A stretch of 64,000 nucleotides of DNA from Aurifilum marmelostoma (taxonomy: Eukaryota; Ascomycota; Sordariomycetes; Diaporthales; Cryphonectriaceae), in the NCBI GenBank assembly GCA_027559495.1, contig JAMXSV010000007.1, positions 372,001-436,000 of the forward strand, read 5' to 3'. Position 1 is the first letter of the stretch. The number at the start of each line of letters is the position of its first letter. The notes beneath the pieces were generated by a model. That model had not been told where the DNA came from. It searched no databases and saw only the letters and a list, made by a program, of their open reading frames with translations. The position numbers and the translations under genes were made by a program. Below, in pieces: positions 22,785 to 35,035 of the stretch.

Positions 22785-25700
22785 AAAGTGGTGGTGTTGC
22801 GATAAGCGGATGGAAGAAATTCCCCCTCCTGTCTCCCCCCCTCCGCCACCACTCCAACACATGCTCACTTGCAGCCTGCGCCACATGGAGTGGCTCCCTG
22901 TTGTCATCGTCCCTCTCACCCACACAGCCTGGTCCTGAGACGTAGCTCGCCAATAGTCCCACCGCGTTTGGTTGTGCATCTTGCAGAAAGGCGGGCAACG
23001 CGCGGACGGCACGGAAGGGGGGGGGGAGGGGAGACAGGCGTTAGTCCCTGGTTTGGAACGAATGCTCTGCAGCGCATCACGGAAAGATTCTTGCTGGAAC
23101 TTGGTCGGCAGACAAGACACAACCACCGACCGCCCCGAAACGGGTTGGTGGAGGATTGGCATACCGGACGAGAAACGCCCCCCCCCCTCCCCTTCTCTCT
23201 CCTTCGCTAAGGGCATCTACAGTGTGTATGCGTGTGCCATCACGAGGAGCGCACACACTTGTGCATCCTCCCTGCTTTAATTCGTGACTCTCTTCCCTGA
23301 AGAACAGGTGATGGTGGCGACTTACGCGGCTGACATTTCCCCTCGGATGCCCCTCCTCGCGTGTGTCCTGCCCGGGCCATCCAGCACGTCCTCACGGCTG
23401 AATCCTGGCCCTGACAAGACTATGGCCGAGCTATTAAGTGATAGCCAGGATATTAAAATGGCGGATATGCTGAGCAGGCTTGCGACGATCTTCGTTGTCG
23501 TGTCGGATCTTGCCAGAAGCGGGCGTTGCGCTTTCCGCGGCGACCACGACAGCCTTGACGATAGCTGAGGATGATGAGGACAAGATGCAGAGAGATCTCT
23601 ACTCCGAGCCGAGAGTCCTATGTTGGTCGCATGCACACAAGGCTGCATGCATGTCGTCTAGCTATCCGCCCGCCCACCCTTCTCTTTTTCAATGCCTCTC
23701 CTTCGTTTTCTCCTTGTTTCTTCGGGCCGTCAAGCCACGTGGCTGCCATGAATCCTCTCTTGGCCGCGTGTTGTGCGAAGGAGGGAAGAGGGTTGTCCGT
23801 ACTGGGCTCTGAACACGAGAGGGAGCTGAGCCTAGGCGAGCGCCGGTGGCACTTGTTCCCGACAGTCGCAGGTCTGCTGCTCCGAGGTTACACCATCAGC
23901 CGCGATAAATACGAATGGCCTGGATGTGTTGGACGTGCGTTGTGGCCCTACCAGTCATCATTCGTCCTCCTTCCTCAATCCCACCCCCACGGGCTGTTCA
24001 GGACGACCAGTGCACATCCCTCAGTCTTCCTGTTGTATGTCGGATCCGCACGTCTGCTTCGAGTCCCGACTTTATTCAGCTTCCGGCGCGGAATGCTGAA
24101 GGCCGCGAAAAGAAGACGGCTCCACCGCCTTTTCCCTTTTCCCTTTTCCCGCCTTCTTTGTCTTCTCTTTTCTTTCGGCGGTCATTTCACATATTCCCGA
24201 ACTTGAAAAGGACCAAGAGATGGGGGAGGGTCCTACACACCTTGCAAATCGGTCGAGCAAAGACATGGTGGGGGTTTTGGTGTGTAACGCCGAAAGGGGA
24301 TGAGAGGGGTTTCTCCATATCATTGTGTGGATGTATGCATGTCGGTATTGACGGTTGTCCATGGTGACGTTCCCACGCGAGACGCCAGGTTTCATGTTGC
24401 CCACCTGCCACGTTGGGCCACTGTGGGCGTTGAGCCTCATTTACCGCATCTGGAAACTCGACCCCCAACCGTTTCTTCTTCGCGTATCTTCTTGAACGGG
24501 GCACCCTGGTGTCGATCGCCATCGTGGACGATTGAGTTTCTTCCTTTTCGCGGGGTGCGGTTTTTGGGTTTTTTTTTTTGGGGGGGGGGGGGTTTGGTTG
24601 GTTGTTATGGGGCTCGGTGATCGGTACTTGGGGCCAGTTGCGAGGCTGTGTGGGTGGCCGATCTCCATCTTGACATCGGTGAGGTCTGCATGAGATGACT
24701 CCGACGGCCTGCCAGGTTGAGAATCACATTTGCTTTTTTGGGCAAACACCACTCAGTGTCATGGTCTTGCGGGATAGAGAGGGTCATCGGAAAAATGAAG
24801 TCGATGCGGGAATCAAAGAAGCTGTCAGTTCAGTTGAGGTAGAGCGCGGGGGTACAATCCAGGAAGAAGAGGGGCCGGGGTCCATCAGTGACACGCCGTG
24901 GGAGGGTTTCCCGTCAACACTGTATGGTGTACCCAGGAACAGTCTGCAGCGTCTCTTTCTGTGGCTTCAAGGGCTGCAAGCGCAGTTCTTCCGATAAATC
25001 GTCTTCATTGGCCTTGTATACATGGTGCCGCGCGGGATGAAATCTTGCTGATAATGATCAGATCGAGAAAGTGCAATTGGATCTGCAATTGCCAAACGTG
25101 TAACACGGTCATCTCTTGGCCAAAAACCATTGATGCCCTCTGTATCCGTAATGGCTCGGTGTGTGAGACCATGGGGGGGTGATATGGTGGTGGGAGTGCT
25201 CATATCGATCAACGCTTGATGTGCAACACTGGGATGGTGCTGGTTGCTGTTGTTCTCCGAGGCTGCCATGGGGTTGACAGTGTAATGATCTTCTGTTATT
25301 TCCTTTTCTTTCCCTTTGTGTGTGTTTATGTGTGTGTCCTTTTCTGCTGTCTTCACTAGAACATACATAATAAGATTCATGATACATAAAGTACAAGGCC
25401 CAAAGTACTGCGGAATATTTCGTCATAAGCTCAAAATATAGTAGCAACATGTCGGCTCTCAGGTACACGAACCTCAGATATCTTTTCTTTTTAAGACCTT
25501 CATATGATGATGTGACTTTGGTCTGTCTCAAAATCAACAAGCAAACGTCAGAGAGGAGAAGGATGAATAGAGTTTGTCTAAAAGTGCTCAAGTGTTACAG
25601 CAAGTTCAGAAGTATGAACAGGTACTCACTCAGACTTACCAACCATTGCAAACAAGTACGAACGCAAGATTAGGCTGCATACGCCCAGACAAGAGCAGCC

Positions 25701-25954
25701 TCATCAGGCAGTCTGCAAGTGATGTCTTGTCATAGCACTAAATATGCCACAGAGCGCTGTGGATGAACAAAGAGGACAGGATGCACTTTGTGGCGACCTC
25801 GAGATGTCAATAAGCCTTCTAGGTGCGAGAGCCCGGTAGAGCTCCTGACCATGGCAAGTATACACCAAGAAAAACCTCTGTTCTGCCTTGATAACCTCAA
25901 TGCAAGTATTTTATCACAAAATCATGTCACTGTCCTGTTGGTGCTATGATAGTT

Positions 25955-25971
25955 CCCCCCCGGGGGGGGGG
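25955..25971. repeat. C7G10 homopolymer palindrome
   Basis: Seven C immediately followed by ten G. The arms are self-complementary, so it could fold as a hairpin or slip in replication. About 450 nt beyond the 3' end of the MNR2-type gene. Confidence 0.85.
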
Positions 25972-26421
25972 TAGAAGACTTCATAAGTGTGCATAGTAGC
26001 TGCCAAGGGTAGATATACCTGTATATTTATGATGTGGTCGCCTAACGCCCACTGCCACCAGTGAAGCAGGGACCATAGCACGCTCGAAAGGACTTCAGAA
26101 GGCATACAGACAATAGAGACCGACCACTTTCAATCAAGGGATTTTGAATTGTGTATTAGACTCTATTCTATTTGAGCGTGCCTCTCTCTAGTGTCTAGTC
26201 TGCTCTGGATGATTGCTCATTTTCAGGATTCAAACACTATCCAAATCGAAACAACTAGATCCCCCTCTGTGCACATATTGCCCCAAGTTTCAAGACCCCA
26301 GAATATAGACACCAGTACTCATTAGACCGAGGGTACCCCCAATCCAACCTGTATTTGCAGCGAAAAAGGCAGAAGAAAAAAAAAGTGGAACTCATCTGTT
26401 GCACACAACATTCCTTCCTGG

Positions 26422-28346
26422 CTAGATGTATCTAAACTTCCTTGCCAGGATGATGCAAATGGTTGAGAAGGCAACGAGGACACCCACGATAGTAAAGAAG
26501 GGTGCCAGTGAGCCAGAATCATTAAACGGTACAGTGACATTCATGCCAAAGAGACCGGTGACAACGTTCAGTGGCACAATGATCGAAGCAAGGAAGGTGA
26601 TCTTGCTGAGAACTTTGTTGGCTCGTGTTCCCTGTGTGATGCTGTCGATGGACAGTTGGGCCAGGTAGTTGCTGTGGGCGCGCGAGAGCATCCGTTCCAG
26701 ATGCCCAAGGGTGTTCATCATGGTGACAACGTGATCCTGGATGTCACCAAGATAGAGGCCAACCTCCATGCGTGGCGTGACCTGGTAATTCTCGTTGCAC
26801 CGCTTAGTGAAACCCTTTAGGACATCAGCCTTTCCACCCAGGAGCCGCATCAATCCCATGATGTTCTTGCGGATGTGGCCGAGCTTGGGCAAGAAGGGAT
26901 AATGCTCCTCGTCTTCTGGTCGTGCGCGGTACACGTCATCATCGAGAGCCTCTGCAGCGTTCTGACATTCGTTGATGGCCGGACCAAAGTTGTCGATGAT
27001 GTTGTCACTGAGTACCCGCAGCATTAGCAAACTTGGGGAGCCTGAAGGGACCAACCAGGGTGAAGAGGAACTCACATGATGGCATAACAGATCCAGTCTG
27101 AGCTGAGGTCAACATAATCCTTGAGCGAAGAGATCCTCTCCCGGACCATGGACGCGATGGGGTTGAGGTTGTGGCTGAAGGTGAGCATGCCGTGTCGGAA
27201 GACAATGACGAACATGTTGAAGGGCTCAAACTCGCGCTCGCCGTCCTCGTCTAGGGTAGCCGTGTACGATCGAAAGATGGCAAAGTAGTATGATCTGAAG
27301 AGCTCGATCTTCTCACGCGCCTCCTGGGTGATGATATCCTCGATGGTAAGGGGGTGGACCCCGAAGGCCTTGCAGATTCCTCGCACTTCTTCCTCGAGCG
27401 GGCAGTTGACATTGAGCCACCAGACGTGGTCGCCGTCATCGTCTGGCGGCTCAAACAGAGTGCGAATGTCCTCTCCCGGAAAGATGAGGCCGCCGAGTTC
27501 CTTGGCGTAACAAGTCTGCTCGAGGTTCGTCGAGAAAAACTGGAATCGCTGTGCATTAACCACCTCGGACTTGACGGGAGCAGGCTTGTGCTCGACCTTC
27601 TCATCCTGGATGGAGGATCCAGAGGGCATGACCATGATATCGCCATCGGCGGTTGCAATCTGAACGCGGCTGGCATTGGTGGCCTGCTTCTGTAGGTTTG
27701 GGAAATCCTTTGCATCCATAGACCGTCTACGCTCTTGTTCCTCGCGCTCCCTCTGCAGCCGGATGAGATCTTCCAGGTCTTCATAGTCGATGTATCCGGC
27801 CGCACCACCACGCGTCTCCTGCGGGAAGCAGACATCGTCCTCAGCAACAGACCGCTTTGACCTGACGCTTCCGGCGTCGCTCTCTCGCATCGTGTGCGAC
27901 TTGCTGCGGTGGCTGTGGTGACTGGTCACCGACATGGTGCGCTGGAGATCGAGATTGTCGGGACGAGCATCTGCTGAAAAGGATAGCGCAGGCATTCGAC
28001 GTGCCATGGCGAAGGCCTTGACGGAGTTGGGCGGAGAAGGGGAGCTGTCTCGAGATCCAGCCGTCGTGTCGACGGTGCCGCGTCGCTGACGGCGGGCGAC
28101 TGGCGAGACATCCCCAGCATCGTCGTCGACGACGGCCTCCTCGAAGTCACGGATGCGAATGCTGGAGTGACGCTGACCACCTTGTGAGGCATTCGAATTA
28201 TGACGAATTCGTTCGCCCAGTTGAGAGTCAAAAGTACCACGGCGCACTCGATCACCCAACTGAGGTGGGGCAGACCGGTGGTCGTCCAGCTCCGGGACTG
28301 GCGTCGAGTAGCCCGACGAAATCGTAGTCTCCTCGTGATCCGACAT
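26422..28346 (-). CDS. MNR2: CorA-superfamily magnesium transporter, MNR2/ALR type
   Basis: Two exons: 28346-27076 (ATG at 28346) and 27007-26422 (TAG), with a 68-nt intron (donor GTGAGT, acceptor CTCAG). The junction restores YAIIDNIIDNFGPAI, the conserved CorA helix. The product is 618 aa. The N-terminal ~200 residues are Ser/Arg-rich and disordered, with many RRxS-like sites. The periplasmic-like domain of CorA proteins follows (SYYFAIFRSYTATLDEDGE, HPLTIEDIITQEAREKIE). Two transmembrane segments lie at the C-terminus, with the diagnostic pore motif GMN at ~578-580 (GLFGMNVTVPF). In yeast, Mnr2 is vacuolar and releases stored Mg2+, while Alr1/Alr2 are at the plasma membrane. The long charged N-terminus fits MNR2/ALR, but localisation cannot be read from sequence. 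Confidence 0.93.
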
Positions 28347-30010
28347 CTTGCAAACCGCTGGTGCTCAACTGCTTCTCGGAGTGCTCCTCTTATTTTTGCT
28401 TTTTCTTTCGCCTATCTTCACTGGGTGTGAAAGAGCCTCTTAACCTCTATAGTATCTTCTCTTTCTCCTGTTGCAAGGCCTGGCCCTAGGCAGACCAGTA
28501 ACCGGTATTCAAGGGAGAATTCCCATCCTCGGTCGAAGGTCGAAAAGTAGAGACGGACCTAGGCGGACGGCAGAAGCGGGCAGTCTGCCGCCCGCAACAA
28601 AAAATGTTCAGCTGGTTGGCTCCAGATTTGAACCGGCGATGTCAGCTTCCGAGGGCCAGGGGCTGATTGTGGCTCGAGGGTGCAGCCGCCAGTATGTGCT
28701 GAATTGTTGGGGTCAGGATTGGTAGTTGTGTCTTCAACCCAAATTAAGGGGGCTTCTTGTTCACTCCGATGAAAGCCCAGAATGCAGGGCTGTGGAGTGA
28801 ACGGATGAAAGAAGAACGGGAGGAGGCGAGTTCAGCCAACTTGAAAGACTCTGCGCGGCCGCAGGTAGGAATCGTGATTGGGTTGGTTTGGATGAGGAAG
28901 AACCAGCGCAGAGGTTCAGGTGCCTTGCGCTCGCAGTGTTTGTTGAGGATTATGGTTGCAATAGCACTTTGGGATGATTGTGTGTCTTCAGGATGACAAA
29001 GACGATCCAAGTTATCCGGGTGGTGCAGGCCGAGTACTGTTGGGCAGCAGGAGCTGCTGGACTCGATCCTCCTGGTGTTGATAAGGATGACGTCGTGGTC
29101 TTCGACCCAACGAGACAGGAATGCGCCAGAGAGTGGTGGGCGCAGGATGGGGTCGAGTATGTCGGGGATGCAGGGCTGATGAGATCTGAGGCAGCACCAA
29201 GTCAATGGAACCAGAGGTGCGCTTGTCCTGTACTTTTGTTGTTTGGAGGGTTGGTGAAGGGTTGAAGTGAGAGCGGGGATTGAAAGGGGAAAGAAAAAAA
29301 AAAGCCTGGTCGGTTTTCCATGTTGACGAGGTATATTTGTGTGGAGTTGGACTGACGGGGGGCTCGGCCACCTTCATAATGGTGCCCCACCAAAAAGTCT
29401 AAAAACTCGTTCTCGGCAATCCAGCCCAAGGTGCAGGGCCGCCGCTAGCCACCTTAGGGGCAATATCCTCCTGTCAGGCCACTCCAGTGAGTAGAATTAG
29501 CAATCTTTCCAAGCATAAGTGAGGATGATTCACATATGATGACTGCTAGAGTCTGGCAGCAGGACCCCTCAAGTGGTAAACTGTTGATTTTAGCTGACTC
29601 TGTGATGCTTGTTGTGCTCAGTGCATAGATCTTTTGTTCACCTTTTTTCTTCATGTGATCTGGTTGGGATTTGGCAATGATACTACTTTTATCCAGCAGT
29701 TCATGTAAGGTGCACTACAACAGCCCCCCTCCCCTGCTAATGGTGGAGGACCCGTCGGCGTCCCACTCAGCCGCAGGGACAGGGATAAGATTTTGGGACT
29801 GGAGCTCTCCACAGCGGCCTCAAAGACACGTCGAACTTCCGTGCTTCCGCTTTAGACATCGTCAACCGCTCTGCAGCACCATTCCAATCAACAACACCAC
29901 ACAACTTCTCAGGATCACGCCCAATCTCTTTGTTGACTATTAAGAAGATAATTTGTCTGTGCGTATGCACTTCCACCAACAGATATCCAATCCAGACACC
30001 AGTCCCTAAA
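28347..30010. other. Divergent intergenic region MNR2-type gene / SPC1
   Basis: 1.66 kb. A degenerate tRNA-like segment on the minus strand lies at ~28615-28705. No supported gene; an open frame at 28744-29205 minus has no recognisable product. Confidence 0.45.
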
Positions 30011-30464
30011 ATGGCCGAGGAGCTCCTGGACCAGGTCCGCGACATTGCGGAGGGGCAGATTGTATGATGCATGACATATACCCATGTAGTATAACCGAAT
30101 CAGAGACTGACAAGATACGGTGCAGGACTTTGAGGGACAGAAGCTGGTTGAGACGCTGTCTACCGTTCTGCTCAGTATCATCGGTGTAAGTCGGCAGAGC
30201 AACACGCGGCTGTCGAAGTACAGAGATCAAGTTGGCTCACTGATTCCTCACGTACAGGCTGTCTCCTTCCTCGTCGGTTACTTCCTGCAAGATATCAAAC
30301 TCGCCGTCTACATCGCTCTCGGAGGCACCGGCCTCGCATTCCTCCTCGTCGTTCCGCCCTGGCCCTTCTACAACAAGCACCCCGTCAAATGGCTTCCGGT
30401 GACCGGCGGGCCTGCATTCACAGTGCCGCAGAATCTGGTTGTAGACGAGAAAGTCACAATATGA
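30011..30464 (+). CDS. SPC1: Signal peptidase complex subunit 1
   Basis: Three exons: 30011-30061, 30126-30185 and 30258-30464 (TGA). Introns are 64 and 72 nt (donors GTATGA and GTAAGT), all phase 0. The 105-aa product has the SPCS1 layout: a cytosolic N-terminus with DFEGQKLVE (~18-26), a first membrane helix (LSTVLLSIIGAVSFLVGYFL), a short lumenal turn LQDIKL, a second helix (VYIALGGTGLAFLLVV), and the signature PPWPFYNKHPVKWLP. SPC1 is a non-catalytic subunit of the ER signal peptidase complex; it helps discriminate signal peptides from membrane helices. The stop codon lies 287 nt from that of the convergent RBX1 gene. Confidence 0.96.
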
Positions 30465-30751
30465 TAAGCGGGCAAGATGGAAATGATGTGCTGCAGAGGA
30501 GGAAGGAATTGAAGCTGGGGTTACTGAATCATCTCGAGATTGTTCCTCGGATCATAGAATGTGTTCCTAAACCGGGTTCTATGCTGCATGCAGTGCTTGC
30601 CATGTCAAACTTCACCGGATCATTGTCCCCGGTGCACCAGTCCTATATGCTTCTCAAGAGCCATGTGAAGATTCCGCCGCATGATCGCTTTCCATGCCCA
30701 ACCATTGAGCACCTGGTACATCCCCTGTCCGGCCACACCATATCCTCACGC

Positions 30752-31318
<567 letters not shown>

Positions 31319-32832
31319 GGCTTTCGTGTGTGATTTGCGGCCGATAGGCTCTGGAGGGGTTCTCGAGAGGGATTCAAACGAAGTTCGCCACGTTTATCGA
31401 CTCGCACTCGGTCTGAGATCTGTGTAGCTCTGGCAGCAGAAGCAGTTAGAAGGTTGACCAATCCTGGCAAGTGACGAAATGAGGGAGGGGAAGGGCAGCA
31501 GCAGTTGCACTGATGATTTTGGGTATCAGGCAGCACCTACTTGTTGACGATCCAGCAGCAGCAGCAGCAGTAGCAGCACAGGGAGCACTGTTTTGATCCC
31601 TTGCTTGCCTTAACCTTTCAAGGATACAAATGAAGATGGATTGTTGAAACCGGAGGCAGCGGTCTGCTCAACAGCTGTATTGCATGGGAGGGGTGGTAGG
31701 CATGGGCTGCTCAGGCGGGACAGGCTGCTGGGTACCGCCACCCCGCCTTCCCGGCCGGCACGAGCAGGGATCAGCGGGTATCAATTACTGTCACAGTGAT
31801 GACTTGGTCAGGTAGCTACGTAGCGCACTTGGGCTACAACTGCTCTCAGCCTGACCAACACATACACCACAACAAGAGGAAGCCTGTTTGGCGAATTGAA
31901 AAGCAAGGGGAAAGAACCAACTTCCAGAATCTTTCTGCCCGTTTCTACATTTTCAGGTGCAGCAAAGTGCAGCTCTCACAGTTGAGGACCTTGAGGAACA
32001 CAAGATCCACTCACCTTTCTCAGCAAGTCTTAGTCAGGCGGGTTGTCCCTACAGTAGCAGCCCCTGCAACCGCCCTGCCAACTTACTGCCTGGGCGACCG
32101 ACATTCCAACTTGGAACCCAGTGTGCTGTGACGCCTGCTCTCTCCGTTCCCTCCCGCAAGCTCAGCCTCCTTCAAACAGGATACCTACTCCATCCTCGCC
32201 TTCCCAAGCACACACGCACACAGCCTTACGCTTTCTGCAACCCCTCAAAGGCATTTCAGGAAAGAGCAGTAACAATACTATTGCAACATCAGGAGAATAT
32301 CAACAGTATTCAACCCACCGGCTTCTGCCTCCACTTTACCTGAATTTCTTCCCAACACACCCGCACCCTCAACAAGATTCGTCTCGTCATCTCGACTATC
32401 TCCCCGTGCTTCGACCTGCCATCGTTGTCTGGCTCATCCGGGCGCTGGGAAGGTCAGACCACTCGTTCGCAATACTGCTTCTCGAGCTAGAATTATGTGG
32501 AGATCGTGGTCAATTGCACCCTGCAGTACATCCAGCATTGTCAACTCCAACATCAATATCCCCCTCACCGCAAGGTCGCAGTCGCGCTCGCCATCACGAC
32601 CCACCCGCCATCTAACGTCAGTTGTACATCGGCCACCTGGTCTACCTGCGGCCACAGCATAGGCAGACAGACGCCTCTTCCTATATCAAGGTACCACACC
32701 CGCACCATCTCCGCGTCGTCTCCCCTCTTCCTGGGTCCTGGTGCTAACTCATCATCTCCTTTTCGCTCGCAGACGGTGCCCGACGCCGGATTTTCATGTC
32801 TGTCCACAACTCAACGAGAAACCCACTTCAAT
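31319..32832. other. Divergent region RBX1 / PNRC-like gene, with probable 5' UTR intron
   Basis: 1.5 kb. A likely 5' UTR intron of the plus-strand gene runs 32691-32772 (donor GTACCA after TATCAAG, acceptor CTCGCAG preceded by a pyrimidine tract). If it is real, the frame upstream of the ATG at 32833 is untranslated. A short CAG/AGC repeat lies at ~31553-31571. Confidence 0.4.
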
Positions 32833-34116
32833 ATGGAACCAATCAACTCTACCAAACACACACCCGCTCGACGCGGCCGGGGCGGGCCAAGGGCGAACCG
32901 AGGTCGCAAGAACTATGCGTCCGAAGGTGATGCTCTCTCCGAGATGCCCACTCCGGCCAGCTTCCCTACCACCCCCATGAAGTCCCACAATGGTAGCCCT
33001 GCCCCGGGCGGCCCTGGCACACAGCCAGCCACTTCGAAATCTACGGCCAAGAAGAACAACAGGAAACCTCGCCCCAACAATGTCTCGACCTCGCCCGCCC
33101 CTCCGTCCAGCCAGCGCACGCCTCCGCCGTCTGCCTCTGTCATTGTTTCCTCTGCGGCCTTCGCCAGCTCCAGCTCCTTTCACTCGCCCGCTCCGGGCAG
33201 TCTCCCCAGGCCCTCATTTTCCAAGTTCGCCCGATCTCAATCCTGTGTCACATCTTCCGACGACGCCTTCATGAAGGTGCGCTCTGAGGCAGCCGCTGCC
33301 CAGCTGCGTAAAGAGCCGTCGCCCCCTTCGTCCGATGCTGAATCACCCAGTCCTCCGCTGCCTCCGAATCTCGCCAAGATCCAGCACCACGCCTCGCCTC
33401 TGGACTTCCTCTTCGATGCCCACCGCGCAGATCAGGAGAAGCTCCGCAGGGCGACTTCGGCCGCTGCTGTCAGCGGCGTCGATGGCCCGTTCACCGCTCC
33501 ACCAGGCTCACGTTACCCCTCGAACCCCGAGATTCAGGACGATCCCATCCCTCTCAGGCTTCCCACTCGCGCCATGCCGCAGCGTGGTGCCTCTGAGAAC
33601 AGTGATGCCTTGGGATCCGCTCCGCGACCAGAGCCCTTTGTCTTACCCATCCACGAGCGGCTTCGAGCTGCGGGCCCTCCTGGTTATCGCGCACAGCAGG
33701 GCCCCTCGCAGCCGGTACAGAACCACCTAGCTCAGCACAACCAGCCTCCCGCTACGCCACCCCGGCTAGATAACAAGAGCGAGGAAGTGAAGAGACTCCT
33801 GGGAATCGGTACACCGTCTCCGAGGGCGCCTCAGTCCCACCAGAGACCATACCCACAGAATCCGCCTCAAGGACATCGGCCCGGGCCCATGCAAGGTCCC
33901 GCCAGCACTTTAGCGATGTCCTCGCCAGACGGTGGTTCTCCAGGCTATCCTCAGATGCGTGGTGGCGATCTGAGCTCTGGCAATGTGGATCACCGGAAGA
34001 CTATGGCTGAAGATGCACTTCGCAAGGCCCTGGGCCTCAACTTCCCGATGCCAATGGGCCAGGATGGCACCCACAGTCCCCAGCACCACCCCAATTCTTT
34101 TCCGGGCCGCGCGTAA
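32833..34116 (+). CDS. Low-complexity protein with PNRC/EDC1-like motif, candidate decapping cofactor
   Basis: A single exon from ATG 32833 to TAA, 427 aa. The frame is open farther upstream but without an ATG before this one. The protein is disordered: an RGG-like start (ARRGRGGPRANRGRKN), then Ser/Pro-rich. A conserved-looking island at ~109-131 (FASSSSFHSPAPGSLPRPSF) resembles the PNRC motif, in which an aromatic/FH element followed by an LPxP core binds the EVH1 domain of Dcp1 in decapping activators such as PNRC2 and yeast Edc1. Two more islands look ordered: SPLDFLFDAHRADQEKLRRAT (~188-208) and a C-terminal helix MAEDALRKALGL. By analogy with PNRC2/Edc1 it may promote mRNA decapping in the cytoplasm. 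That role is inferred from one short motif; a generic RNA-binding disordered protein is the alternative. Confidence 0.75.
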   Translation: MEPINSTKHTPARRGRGGPRANRGRKNYASEGDALSEMPTPASFPTTPMKSHNGSPAPGGPGTQPATSKSTAKKNNRKPRPNNVSTSPAPPSSQRTPPPSASVIVSSAAFASSSSFHSPAPGSLPRPSFSKFARSQSCVTSSDDAFMKVRSEAAAAQLRKEPSPPSSDAESPSPPLPPNLAKIQHHASPLDFLFDAHRADQEKLRRATSAAAVSGVDGPFTAPPGSRYPSNPEIQDDPIPLRLPTRAMPQRGASENSDALGSAPRPEPFVLPIHERLRAAGPPGYRAQQGPSQPVQNHLAQHNQPPATPPRLDNKSEEVKRLLGIGTPSPRAPQSHQRPYPQNPPQGHRPGPMQGPASTLAMSSPDGGSPGYPQMRGGDLSSGNVDHRKTMAEDALRKALGLNFPMPMGQDGTHSPQHHPNSFPGRA

Positions 34117-35035
34117 TCCCTTCTTCTCCTGCCACAACCTACGCACCTCGACTCTCTCCATCATCATCGAACATTCAGGCGATCTTTATGCGTCTCTCCC
34201 TCGGAACTTGTCACCGCAAAGCTGCATAAATAGACGAGGGTTTGTTTTTCTGGTACTCAAGTGGAAGCTTTTTTCTTCATTGCGTTGCGACGATGGAGTC
34301 CTGGTCCGACTGGTGCATTTGGGCTGGATACTGCTTTGGGAATATTTTACGGCGTTCGCTATTATCAGAAGGCCTCATGGTTTGGGCGGTCTTATACGGT
34401 AGCGGCGTACTCGGAATCATCGATCTTACCCCTCTGTTTGGGTCGGAAGCAGGAGTCGGCTTTTTCAGTGATTTTCGTCCTTCTTTGGCGAATGTACAGC
34501 GAAAGGGCATCTTGTGGCGATTCATCTGGCATGAGTTGCTAGATTTGGGAGGGGCCTGTCGCTTGGTTCTGGGAATACCCACACGAGAACTGGCGTTATT
34601 GTTTTCTTGCTTCTTACTTGTTTTAGGGGGCAGTGAAGAGATTGTGGGATGGAAGTGAGACGGGAGAAAGTGAAACTGACATCAAAAGATTCGTCTTTTG
34701 AGCTTGTCAACACACTTTGCTTTGTGGAGGGGTGCTCACATTTTTCAGCAAGACAAGAAAAAAAGAAAGAAAAAAAAAAAACACAATTTTGGGGGAATAT
34801 AGGTGGCCTGCGACCAGTTACTTTAGACACGATCCTTAGCCTCTGATTTGTCTAATCCACTTAGTTGACCTTCAACTGCGATCCGTCCTAGGGATGTGAT
34901 GTTCCAAAGTTGGCAACCAGCAGATTGTCTCTTGGGAAAGTGATTTATATTATAAAAGAGAGGTGCCAAAACCGTCTTTGCAATTATTCTCCTTTTTCGG
35001 CCGTGTCCAGGAAGGGTTCTTTCACATCCAAGCTA
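34117..35035. other. Convergent spacer PNRC-like gene / FAD oxidoreductase
   Basis: 0.9 kb with the 3' UTRs of both genes. An open frame on the plus strand (34242-34658) has no gene-like codon use. Nothing else seen. Confidence 0.45.

Larger units (their letters stand above)
18001..26421. other. Gene-free tract, part 2
   Basis: Nothing recognisable is coded. The longest open frame (19478-20167 minus, 229 codons) matches no family and lacks gene-like codon use. Contains a C12 run (~18741-18752), a TG microsatellite (22744-22781), a C7G10 palindrome (25955-25971) and G runs near 23018 and 24582. There is no reverse transcriptase, transposase or terminal-repeat signature. Confidence 0.45.

Noticed and set aside
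23571..24206. 211-codon plus-strand open frame
   Set aside because: Composition follows CT-rich local sequence and no domain is visible.
28615..28705. Possible minus-strand tRNA gene
   Set aside because: D-stem and T-stem can be drawn, but the acceptor arms do not pair fully and the anticodon loop is too long without a plausible intron.
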